From: Myxococcales bacterium
Lineage (GTDB): Bacteria > Myxococcota_A > Polyangia > Palsa-1104
Reading direction: 5' to 3'
DNA length: 14,518 nucleotides
Assembly (NCBI GenBank): GCA_023248835.1
Contig: JAHFDU010000036.1
Span: 1 to 14,518, forward strand
Made by a program: the position numbers and the translations under genes. Shown here in pieces: positions 1-6,348 of the stretch. The notes beneath the pieces are model-generated. The model searched no databases. It worked only from the letters and a program-made list of their open reading frames with translations, and was not told the DNA's origin. Within the stretch, counting starts at the first letter, position 1, and each line of letters starts with the position of its first letter.

Positions 1-109
1 AGATCGCTCAGATCGTTCAGATCCCAGTGCCGGGGTCCTTCCCGACCCCCTCTCGCTCGGCAGAGCCGATCGATTCACCCCCTTTTTCGCGCGTTACTCG
101 CGCGCGTTC
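1..109. repeat. 109-bp structured repeat, copy 1
   Basis: First copy of a direct repeat with a 109-bp period; it may continue beyond the left edge. It can form at least two good hairpins: GGGGTC (32-37) pairs with GACCCC (44-49) around a 6-nt loop, and TCGGC (57-61) pairs with GCCGA (65-69) around AGA. A third CG-rich inverted repeat flanks GTTACT near 87-105. The start also holds a ~10-bp subrepeat (AGATCGCTC, AGATCGTTC). Reading frames through it are open on both strands but resemble no protein family I know, so I read it as noncoding intergenic repeat DNA. Confidence 0.8.
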
Positions 110-212
110 AGATCGCTCAAATCGTTCAGGTCCCAGTGCCGGGGTCCTTCCCGACCCCCTCTTGCCCGGCAGAGCCGAGCGATTCACCCCCTTTCCGCGC
201 GTTACTCGTGCG
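110..212. repeat. 109-bp structured repeat, copy 2 (slightly short)
   Basis: Second tandem copy, differing from copy 1 at a modest number of positions. The GGGGTC/GACCCC hairpin is kept exactly (141-146 with 153-158). In the third hairpin the arms change to CCGCGCG / CGTGCGG around TTACT, so the stem is altered but still pairs apart from one G-T wobble, which hints that structure is being kept. Homology fades after about 212. From 213 to 398 I see no gene, only a short GGCATAGT doublet near 321-336. Confidence 0.75.
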
Positions 213-398
213 GATGGGGCGTGGCGTGGGTGCTGGCTTCGCAGCGCGTCAACTTGCTGCTTTCGTAGTTTTCTTGGGCAGGTTCCAGACAACTAGGGAG
301 GGAAACAAAGGGACTTTAGGGGCATAGTGGCATAGTAGTCTTGCCATCGTCCCGTGGCTGCGAAAGAGTACCATTCATGCAGTGGAGGGACGCTAATC

Positions 399-570
399 AT
401 GGAAAGATCGACGACCTTGCTCATGCCGGCGGCATTCCTCGGCCACGGCAGTCCCATGAATGCCATCGAGCGCAATCGATACACCGAGGCGTGGCGATCC
501 TTCGGAGCGACCGCACCGACGCTTTTCGGAAGGCCGAGAGGGAAAAAATCTTGAGCAGTCACGACGGAGA
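399..570 (+). pseudogene. 4,5-DOPA dioxygenase-like (LigB/YgiD family) gene, 5' fragment
   Basis: An ATG at 399 lies 9 nt after a good Shine-Dalgarno (GGAGGG, 384-389). The product begins MERSTTLLMPAAF and continues with the motif FLGHGSPMNAIE, the hallmark N-terminus of class III extradiol dioxygenases of the YgiD/DODA type; the His of GHGSP is a metal ligand in that family. The following TEAWRSFGA also fits. The frame stops at 552-554 after about 51 codons, whereas the family is about 250-280 residues. A +1 reading near 540-570 gives KILSSHDGE, which may be the remnant of the next conserved stretch (family pattern KAILxxSAHW), so a small indel plus loss of the rest is likely. The abiE promoter begins directly behind it. 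No C-terminal part was found in the window. The family opens the aromatic ring of catechol-type substrates; this copy cannot be active. Confidence 0.7.
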
Positions 571-580
571 ATGATACGTA

Positions 581-609
581 TTGTTTGTCATTAAGTTTTA
601 TACTATACT
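581..609 (+). promoter_or_regulatory. Predicted abiE promoter
   Basis: A -35-like TTGTTT (581-586) and a good -10 TATACT (604-609) are separated by 17 bp in an AT-rich patch between GC-rich genes. The predicted start near 616 lies only about 3 nt before the TTG start codon at 619, so the transcript would be almost leaderless. GATAC (573-577) and GTATC (614-618) form a loose inverted repeat across the promoter. AbiEi antitoxins are known to bind inverted repeats in their own promoter, but these arms are too short to claim as the operator. Confidence 0.5.
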
Positions 610-618
610 TTTTGTATC

Positions 619-1227
619 TTGCAAAAGGACCGTAGAACAAAGATCGAGCAACTGCTGGCTCTCGCCAGGCTAGGGCTAATCCGCGCCCGCGATCTCGACA
701 CTTGCAAGATCCCTAGAGCCTACCTCAATCGTTTGGTCGCGACCGGACAACTTGAGCGTGTCGGTCGCGGCCTATATCGAGCTCCCGGTTCACTGGTGAC
801 CGAACACACCTCGCTCGCTGAACTCTCCAAACGGGTCCCTCGCTCTGTGGTCTGTCTGCTGTCTGCGCTCCAGTTCCATGGACTCACCACAGAAGCACCG
901 CACCAAGTCTGGATCGCCATCGACACACACGCGCGGCAACCTAAAATCGATTACCCTCCGATCCGCGTTGTGCGCGCGAGCGGTGCCGCGTATCGACATG
1001 GAGTCGAGAAAAAAACAATCGAAGGTGTGTCGGTGAAGATCACGTCTCCTGCAAAGACTGTCGCTGACTGTTTCCGTTATCGTCGGCACGTCGGGCTCGA
1101 GGTCGCGCTCGCTGCGCTGCGCGACTACCTGCGCAAACATCGTGGCGGCATGGATGCGCTCACCAAAGCCGCCAAAGCCGATCGCATTTACGCCACCATG
1201 CGTCCCTATCTCGAGGCATTGACGTGA
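619..1227 (+). CDS. abiEi: AbiEi-family type IV antitoxin
   Basis: 202 residues, matching the usual ~200. Residues 7-55 form an N-terminal winged helix (LARLGLIRARDLDTCKIP, then RLVATGQLERVGRGLYR), the typical opening of AbiEi/transcriptional-regulator-type antitoxins. The remainder (SVVCLLSALQFHGLTTE, then VWIAIDTHARQPK, then GVSVKITSPAKTVADCFRYR) matches the AbiEi C-terminal antitoxin domain. The family neutralises AbiEii without direct binding (type IV) and represses its own operon. The start is TTG at 619: the frame has a stop at 592-594, there is no upstream ATG or GTG, and beginning later would remove the winged helix. No clear ribosome binding site is present, consistent with a near-leaderless message. 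The stop overlaps the toxin start by 4 bp (GTGA), so the two are translationally coupled. Confidence 0.9.
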   Translation: MQKDRRTKIEQLLALARLGLIRARDLDTCKIPRAYLNRLVATGQLERVGRGLYRAPGSLVTEHTSLAELSKRVPRSVVCLLSALQFHGLTTEAPHQVWIAIDTHARQPKIDYPPIRVVRASGAAYRHGVEKKTIEGVSVKITSPAKTVADCFRYRRHVGLEVALAALRDYLRKHRGGMDALTKAAKADRIYATMRPYLEALT

Positions 1228-2147
1228 CCAAAGCGCCGACGCAGATCGGAGCATCGGTGCGCGCGCGCCTGCTCAAACTCGCTCGTGAGCGAAAAGAGGA
1301 TTTTCAGCTTGTTCTAACTCGTTACGCCAATGAGCGACTTCTCTACCGGCTGGCAACCTCGCCGCACCGCAACAATTTCGTGCTGAAGGGTGCCGCTCTT
1401 TTCACCCTGTGGACCGGAACACCGCACCGGGCAACTCGCGATCTCGATCTGCTCGGGTTCGGCAACCATGACGACGATTGGGTGAGCAAGGTATTCGCCG
1501 AAATTCTTACATCGGCGGTCATTGACGATGGCGTCGATTTCGACGCGCGTACGCTCTCGGTAGCACCGATTCGTGAAGACCAAGAATATGGCGGCATCCG
1601 AGTTCTGATCGACGCCCAAATAACGGCCGCGCGCATCAAACTCCAGGTGGACGTCGGATTCGGCGACGCTGTCACCCCGACTCCGGAGCTGGTTGATTTT
1701 CCGACGCTGCTCGATTTTCCCGCACCGACATTGCGCGCCTACCCGCGCGAGACCGTCGTCGCCGAGAAACTCGACGCAATGGTTCAGCTCGGGCTGGCCA
1801 ACAGTCGCATGAAAGATTTTTTCGACATCCGGCTTCTGTCTCGCCTCTTTGAATTTGATGGCACGACCCTCGCCCAAGCCGTCGCCGCGACCTTCGCACG
1901 GCGTGGCACCCCACTTCCCGTCGAGCTGCCGATCGCGCTCACGCAGGAGTTCTCGGCCGACAAGGGCAAAGAGACGCAGTGGACGGCATTCGTTCGAAAG
2001 GCGGGCCTGAGCACGACCAGCGGAACACTGCCTGAAGTCGTTGCTGAACTCCGCGATTTTCTGGAGCCAGTCATCGCAGCGGCCCGTGAACAAGTTCCTT
2101 GGCTAACTCGTTGGCCGGCGGGTGGACCGTGGCGATCTGGCAAATGA
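1224..2147 (+). CDS. abiEii: AbiEii-family nucleotidyltransferase toxin
   Basis: 307 residues starting at GTG 1224, overlapping the antitoxin stop as GTGA. The family motifs appear in order: LKGAALFTLW (54-63), the DxD metal-binding pair RATRDLDLLG (D73, D75), the acidic strand LQVDVGFGD (around 140-148, D143), and AEKLDAM (180-186) with SRMKDFFDIRLL (194-205). These are the nucleotidyltransferase motifs of AbiEii/AbiGii proteins, which act as bacteriostatic toxins in abortive phage infection and plasmid stabilisation; related enzymes modify tRNA acceptor ends with nucleotides. All expected catalytic acids appear intact, so the toxin should be active. The gene runs convergently into the winged-helix gene with only 19 bp between stop codons and no obvious terminator. 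Confidence 0.92.
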   Translation: MTKAPTQIGASVRARLLKLARERKEDFQLVLTRYANERLLYRLATSPHRNNFVLKGAALFTLWTGTPHRATRDLDLLGFGNHDDDWVSKVFAEILTSAVIDDGVDFDARTLSVAPIREDQEYGGIRVLIDAQITAARIKLQVDVGFGDAVTPTPELVDFPTLLDFPAPTLRAYPRETVVAEKLDAMVQLGLANSRMKDFFDIRLLSRLFEFDGTTLAQAVAATFARRGTPLPVELPIALTQEFSADKGKETQWTAFVRKAGLSTTSGTLPEVVAELRDFLEPVIAAAREQVPWLTRWPAGGPWRSGK

Positions 2148-2166
2148 AATGCCCTCTTGAAGTCGG

Positions 2167-2673
2167 CTACATGAACCTCTGCCGAAGATAGGTTTCTGCC
2201 AACTTGCGCTCTCGCGCCCGACCGCCGCGCAGGGCATCGACCAGCGCGAGGCACTCATAAAGTTTCCGATCCTTCTTCGCTGCAGTGACGACGGATAGGT
2301 AAATGGGCTCGCAAGTCTCTCCTCGCGCTGTTCCCTTCGGATCGGGCCACACCGGTGGCGGCTCATCGCCGAAGACGATTTGATCCCTCAGAGGCGCGGC
2401 GGCGTGCGCGGTTGGCATTCCGCGACCGAGCGCGCCGCGCTTGAGCGGGAGCACATAGCGCAACCCGTGTACCAAAAACTCCAGAAGCGGTGCCGTCAGT
2501 GGTCGAACCTCGTCAGGTGCAATCAGCCCTGCCTCACGGGCGCGCTGTACCGCGCTGTGCACTTCAGAAGCGCTCATCCCCAACTCGGCCGCGAGAGGCG
2601 CATATGAGAAATCCTGATTCCCTCGCACGGCGAGTTTCAGGAGCACCAGGATGTCTTGCGGCTTTAACAACAT
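2167..2673 (-). CDS. Winged-helix (MarR-like) regulator, predicted autorepressor
   Basis: 168 residues. The N-terminus (MLLKPQDILVLLKLA) and residues 23-51 (SYAPLAAELGMSASEV, then AVQRAREAGLI) form a winged helix-turn-helix. The C-terminal part has a conserved-looking PPPVWPDPKG segment and a helical end (LYECLALVDALRGGRARERK). I have seen this pattern in small MarR-like proteins of unassigned function often linked to nucleotidyltransferase-type genes, but cannot name the family. The ATG at 2673 coincides with the predicted transcription start, so the mRNA is probably leaderless. A palindromic operator lies over its promoter, and the natural inference is autorepression. It converges on the AbiE toxin gene. 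Whether it works with AbiE, or with a lost partner upstream, cannot be told from sequence. Confidence 0.8.
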   Translation of the reverse strand: MLLKPQDILVLLKLAVRGNQDFSYAPLAAELGMSASEVHSAVQRAREAGLIAPDEVRPLTAPLLEFLVHGLRYVLPLKRGALGRGMPTAHAAAPLRDQIVFGDEPPPVWPDPKGTARGETCEPIYLSVVTAAKKDRKLYECLALVDALRGGRARERKLAETYLRQRFM

Positions 2674-2679
2674 GTTTAT

Positions 2680-2707
2680 ATTCTATTCGCGAATAGCGAA
2701 TAATCAA
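2680..2707 (-). promoter_or_regulatory. Operator-promoter of the winged-helix gene (copy 1)
   Basis: On the minus strand, -35 TTGATT (2707-2702) and -10 TAGAAT (2685-2680) are separated by 16 bp. The perfect 14-bp palindrome CTATTCGCGAATAG (2683-2696), followed by another CGAATA half-site (2697-2702), fills the spacer and touches the -10, so a bound protein would block RNA polymerase. The predicted start falls at the A of the ATG (2673). The 23 bp at 2680-2702 recur exactly at 3358-3380. Confidence 0.65.
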
Positions 2708-2833
2708 CACCAAATTGTCTAAAGAGCGAGGCACCGGGATGTTTTCCCCGGAGACGGATCGCGACCGTTCCATGTGCCGTCCTTGTGCCGTAACTTTGCT
2801 CCAAAATCGACTTCCAGGCGGTACCAGACGGTT

Positions 2834-3019
2834 TTAAACTCTCTTCGTTTTTTCATCCAAGTTCGCGAAAATATGGGCAAGTTCGCGTCTCACTTGGTTA
2901 TCGGGCGGATGCACGGTCGAAGGCTGCCGATGACGCATGCGACCGTGCCAATGATAAGCAGCCCCCGAGAGCAGAAGCGCGGCTGCACACAGTGCGGCGA
3001 GCGCCGCCGATCTCTTCAC
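2834..3019 (-). CDS. Small predicted exported or membrane-anchored peptide
   Basis: 61 residues from a GTG at 3019 that overlaps the stop of the upstream YkgJ-like frame by 4 bp (GTGA), a typical operon junction. The N-terminus is a short basic stretch (VKRS) followed by a long Ala/Leu hydrophobic run (AALAALCAAALLLSGAA), which fits a signal peptide or membrane anchor. The rest is short, His/Arg-rich and ends in a charged helix (RRELAHIFANLDEKTKRV). I do not recognise a family. The reading frame also extends further upstream, but that part only overlaps the YkgJ-like sequence and has no features of its own. Because the neighbouring gene is broken, this peptide may be a relic that is no longer expressed. 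Confidence 0.45.
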   Translation of the reverse strand: MKRSAALAALCAAALLLSGAAYHWHGRMRHRQPSTVHPPDNQVRRELAHIFANLDEKTKRV

Positions 3020-3276
3020 GAGATCCCCCGTCTTCGCCGCGCGTCGAGGCACTCGCGCGAGCCCGCTTCGACGACGTGGCAGACATTCGGGCGCGCTGCG
3101 TACATGCGACATGAATAGTGACCCTGGCGCGCGTGCAGTGCGGCGCAGTGGCCGTGCACTATCTTGAGCCAGCGCCGATCGCCGATCTTCTGCGCGTAGT
3201 CCAAACAATCGGCATTCTTGAGGTGGTCGAGCACGTCGTCACTTGAACGAATCTTGCCATTGAACGAGCAGCTACG
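3016..3276 (-). pseudogene. YkgJ-family cysteine-cluster protein, 5'-truncated
   Basis: An 86-codon minus-strand frame, bounded upstream by TAG at 3277-3279, reads RSCSFNGKIRSSDDVLDHL, then GDRRWLKIVHGHCAALHA, then YSCRMYAARPNVC, then EAGSRECLDARRRRGIS. The spacing of the Cys residues and the GHCAAL, CxxY-x-x-RP-x-x-C and GSxxC motifs match the C-terminal two-thirds of YkgJ/Fe-S-cluster-type proteins (putative zinc or iron binding). The N-terminal CxxCGxCC half is missing or degraded; SCSF may be what remains of CCF, and further upstream the frame holds another stop. A GTG at 3234 could start a 72-residue version, but it would lack half the cluster. Upstream at 3358-3385 lies a copy of the winged-helix operator-promoter, so this was probably a regulated gene. 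Confidence 0.6.
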
Positions 3277-3357
3277 CTATCTTCAATCAGTGATGTTGAC
3301 GGCGGCACGAGTGGCCTACCCCCTGCTGCGGGCAAGATTGACTCGTTCGCGTCGTAC

Positions 3358-3385
3358 ATTCTATTCGCGAATAGCGAATAGTTAG
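3358..3385 (-). promoter_or_regulatory. Operator-promoter copy 2, upstream of the YkgJ remnant
   Basis: The 23 bp at 3358-3380 are identical to copy 1 (palindrome CTATTCGCGAATAG at 3361-3374 plus CGAATA at 3375-3380), and similarity continues through CACCAA-TT to about 3393. The -10 TAGAAT is kept (3363-3358) but the -35 is weaker (CTAACT, 3385-3380, versus TTGATT). The predicted start near 3351 would transcribe the YkgJ remnant and the small exported peptide. The conserved operator with a diverged -35 suggests a shared repressor site, active or decaying. Confidence 0.55.
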
Positions 3386-3595
3386 CACCAATTCGGTCGA
3401 TTCCATGACGGATTTGACTCTTACGCGCACCATCCCGATAGTTTCGATGAACTGGTGCTGTGAATCGATCCTGGCGTCTATCAGCCGCAGACTTGTCGAC
3501 AGTAGAGTCGCATCAATGTGGCCGTCACCGGAAATCATAGCACCTGACGGATTTTCACCCCGGCCATTATTTGCCAGGGTGACACCAGCCATTTA
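3386..3595. other. Intergenic stretch between the operator and the SNF2 gene
   Basis: Together with 3277-3357 this leaves about 320 nt with no supported gene. Short open frames exist on both strands between about 3400 and 3600, but neither has a ribosome binding site, recognisable motifs or a plausible partner. A TTGCCA at 3571-3576 is a fair -35 for the SNF2 gene, but the -10 17 bp downstream (TATTGC, 3594-3599) is poor. If it were used, translation would have to start at the GTG or ATG inside the reading frame given for the SNF2 gene. Confidence 0.4.
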
Positions 3596-6331
3596 TTGCT
3601 CGGCCTAAATAGTCCATATTCACAGGTCGTGGCCGACGCTCGAACAGTCTCGCTGATGCTCTCGCCCCTCGGGCGACTGCATATTAGCGTCCCCGAACCG
3701 TCTGACGTCGCGACCGCGGCGTTGCCCGAAGCTGTCGTTCGGCGTCTCGAGTCAGCGTTCGCTCGGAGTGCCGCGCACGGACTTCTCGAGCTCGGCGCCA
3801 GCGAGGTCGCCGCCGCGCTGCCACTGACACTCGGTTATTTTAGAGATTTCGCCGCGCTCTTTTTCCATCGGCTGCGCCACATCGCCGATCTGGAAGCGGC
3901 GCGCGCAACTTTCGAGATTGCGTTTCCCAGCGACGAACTGCCTCGGCTCCTACTTTCCGCGCCGCCGATGCTTGGCGCAGAGTATCTTGACCAGGCGGTG
4001 CTCCGGCAACTCTGGTCTGATCTGCAGGGCGCGCTACGCGACGAATTGGCCAGTTGGGACGGCACCATCGAACGCTATTTGCACTCGAAGCATCCGAGCT
4101 GGAATCTCCTCGGGCGAGTCTGCTTGCACCTGGCCGAGAACAAGCGCGATCCGGAAAAGCCGTTTGCGTTTCTGGCCACCTACACCAAGCGCTTGTCGCA
4201 AAAAGCCGAGCCGCAACACGTGCCGCTCGGCGAGGCGGTGCGCGAGAGCTCGGCCGCGCACGACAAAGGCGCGCTGCTCAAATTGCTGCTGCCGGTCGAT
4301 CGGGCGGCGCAGCGCAGCGGCCTCATCAAGGAGCTCGTGGATTCTGGCGAGCTCTTTCATCCGATCGCCTGGACGCCGCGTCAGGCGCATCGTTTTCTGC
4401 AAGAAATTCCGGTTCTCGAAGAAGCCGGCCTCCTGGTACGCGTGCCCAACTGGTGGAAAACACGGCCGCGGCCACAGGTGACAATCACCGTCGGCGGTCG
4501 TGAGCCAAGTCAGCTTGGCGTCCAAGCGATCCTCGATTTTCGACTCGAACTTTCTCTCGGCGGCGAAACTCTCAGTCACAAGGAGTGGCAAGACATCGTC
4601 TCGCGCACCGATGGTCTGGCTCTGGTGCGCGGTCAGTGGATTGAGATCGATCGCGAAAAACTCACCGCAGCGCTCAAGCATTGGAAGAGCATTGAGCGCA
4701 GCGCCGCGCATGATGGATTGTCGTTTCTCGACGGCATGCGTCTCTTGGCCGGGATGCCATCGGTGGCCAACGCCGTTCCCGACGAGACCCGCGCCTGGTC
4801 ACAAGTGGTGGCCGGCGAGTGGCTCGACAAAGCACTCGAGGGTCTGCGCGATCCCAAAGCTCACGACAACGCTCAGCCGAAGCAGCTCAACGCGACACTG
4901 CGGCCCTATCAATTGGTCGGAACAAATTGGCTCCATTTTTCCCATTCACTGCGCCTCGGCGTCTGCTTGGCCGACGACATGGGACTCGGGAAAACCATTC
5001 AAGTGCTGGCGCTCCTACTCATGCATAAGCAACAGCAACTCGGCGGCATCGATCTACTCGTAGTGCCAGCGTCGCTCATCGCCAACTGGCAGTCCGAGAT
5101 CGATCGCTTCGCGCCGTCGCTGCGCGCGGTGGTCGCGCACCCGTCGGTGTTGCCGGTCAAAGAGATCGCGGCGATGCACGATGACCAACTCGCAAACACC
5201 GACGTTGTGATTACAACGTACGGCACGCTCCCGCGTGTGCCGTGGTTCGCCGAGCGCCAGTGGCGTACCGTGATTCTAGACGAAGCGCAGGCGATCAAAA
5301 ATGGTGGCGCAAAACAGACGCAGGCTGTCAAGCAGCTCGAGGCGCAGCACCGCATCGCGCTCACCGGAACGCCAGTCGAAAATCGGCTCGGCGATTTGTG
5401 GTCGTTGTTCGACTTTCTCAACCCCGGGCTGCTCGGAACGGCCAAAACATTTTCGCAATTTGCAAAGCAGCTCGAAAAGCGATCGAGCCAGCAATACGCG
5501 CCGCTGCGCAATTTGATTCAGCCCTACATCCTGCGCCGACTCAAAACCGACAAGCGCATCATCTCGGACCTGCCGGACAAGACCGAACTCAAGGCTTTTT
5601 GTTCACTGTCGAAGGCGCAGGCGACGCTCTATCAAACCGCGGTCGACGAGCTGGAGGCGGCGCTCGACAACGTCGACGGCATCAAACGGCGCGGCCTGAT
5701 TCTCGCGTCGCTGATGCGCCTCAAACAGATCTGCAACCACCCATCTCAATGGCTGGGTAGTGGCGATTACGCGCCCGATGAAAGCGGTAAGTTCTCCCGC
5801 CTGCGCGAGCTCTGCGAAGCGATTGCGGCCAAGCAGGAGAAGGTGCTGGTGTTCTCGCAGTTCCGCGAAATCACCGAGCCGCTCGCCGCGTTTCTCGAAA
5901 AAACCTTCGGCCGCCCCGGTGTCGTGTTGCATGGACAGACCGCCGTCAAAGATCGTCAGGCGTTGGTGGAAAAATTTCAGGGTGACGAGTCGGTGCCATT
6001 TTTTGTGCTGTCGGTCAAAGCCGGCGGAACCGGCCTCACGCTCACCGCCGCCTCACACGTCATTCATTTTGATCGCTGGTGGAATCCCGCCGTCGAAAAC
6101 CAGGCCACCGATCGCGCCTACCGCATTGGTCAGAGAAAAAACGTCTTGGTTCACAAATTCATTTGCCGCGGCACCGTCGAGGAAAAGATCGACGCCATGA
6201 TCGAATCGAAACAGAGCCTGTCGCGCGACCTGCTCGAGGGCGGCGAAATGCTGCTCACCGAGATGGACAACGCCGCGCTGCTCAAGTTAGTTTCACTCGA
6301 CGTCAAACGGGCTATGAACGAACTCGAATGA
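3596..6331 (+). CDS. SNF2-family helicase/translocase (HepA-like) with DUF3670-type N-terminal region
   Basis: 911 residues from the farthest start (TTG 3596); GTG 3629 or ATG 3656 are equally possible because none has a convincing ribosome binding site, and the family-like sequence begins at LSPLGRLHI. Residues ~283-405 (VPNWWKTRPRP, then GGETLSHKEWQDIVSRTDGL, then GQWIEIDREKL) match the bacterial SNF2-associated domain DUF3670. The ATPase follows: Walker A DDMGLGKT (K466), Walker B DEAQ (562-565), motif III LTGTPVENRLGDLWSL (589 on). The C-terminal RecA lobe has KAGGTGLTLT and the arginine-finger motif DRAYRIGQ (839-846). All motifs are intact. SNF2 proteins use ATP to translocate on duplex DNA and remodel protein-DNA complexes. 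The SWIM gene begins 17 bp after the stop, so the pair is probably one operon. The exact substrate is unknown. Confidence 0.95.
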   Translation: MLGLNSPYSQVVADARTVSLMLSPLGRLHISVPEPSDVATAALPEAVVRRLESAFARSAAHGLLELGASEVAAALPLTLGYFRDFAALFFHRLRHIADLEAARATFEIAFPSDELPRLLLSAPPMLGAEYLDQAVLRQLWSDLQGALRDELASWDGTIERYLHSKHPSWNLLGRVCLHLAENKRDPEKPFAFLATYTKRLSQKAEPQHVPLGEAVRESSAAHDKGALLKLLLPVDRAAQRSGLIKELVDSGELFHPIAWTPRQAHRFLQEIPVLEEAGLLVRVPNWWKTRPRPQVTITVGGREPSQLGVQAILDFRLELSLGGETLSHKEWQDIVSRTDGLALVRGQWIEIDREKLTAALKHWKSIERSAAHDGLSFLDGMRLLAGMPSVANAVPDETRAWSQVVAGEWLDKALEGLRDPKAHDNAQPKQLNATLRPYQLVGTNWLHFSHSLRLGVCLADDMGLGKTIQVLALLLMHKQQQLGGIDLLVVPASLIANWQSEIDRFAPSLRAVVAHPSVLPVKEIAAMHDDQLANTDVVITTYGTLPRVPWFAERQWRTVILDEAQAIKNGGAKQTQAVKQLEAQHRIALTGTPVENRLGDLWSLFDFLNPGLLGTAKTFSQFAKQLEKRSSQQYAPLRNLIQPYILRRLKTDKRIISDLPDKTELKAFCSLSKAQATLYQTAVDELEAALDNVDGIKRRGLILASLMRLKQICNHPSQWLGSGDYAPDESGKFSRLRELCEAIAAKQEKVLVFSQFREITEPLAAFLEKTFGRPGVVLHGQTAVKDRQALVEKFQGDESVPFFVLSVKAGGTGLTLTAASHVIHFDRWWNPAVENQATDRAYRIGQRKNVLVHKFICRGTVEEKIDAMIESKQSLSRDLLEGGEMLLTEMDNAALLKLVSLDVKRAMNELE

Positions 6332-6348
6332 GATGAGGTGAAGAGACG

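Noticed and set aside
1..212. CRISPR-like direct repeats
   Set aside because: Only two long, imperfect, directly adjacent copies; no spacers and no cas genes.
17..327. Open reading frames through the left repeats on both strands
   Set aside because: They simply translate the 109-bp repeat, are rich in Arg/Pro/Gly, and lack start signals or family motifs.
2734..2751. CCGGG / CCCGG hairpin as a terminator
   Set aside because: Five-bp stem with an 8-nt loop and no T-run on either strand.
2774..3118. 114-codon plus-strand frame
   Set aside because: Antisense to the better supported small peptide and YkgJ-like frames; no motifs or ribosome binding site.
3287..3592. 101-codon minus-strand reading frame upstream of the YkgJ remnant
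   Set aside because: It runs through the operator-promoter copy, lacks a ribosome binding site, matches no family I know, and the opposite strand is equally open.
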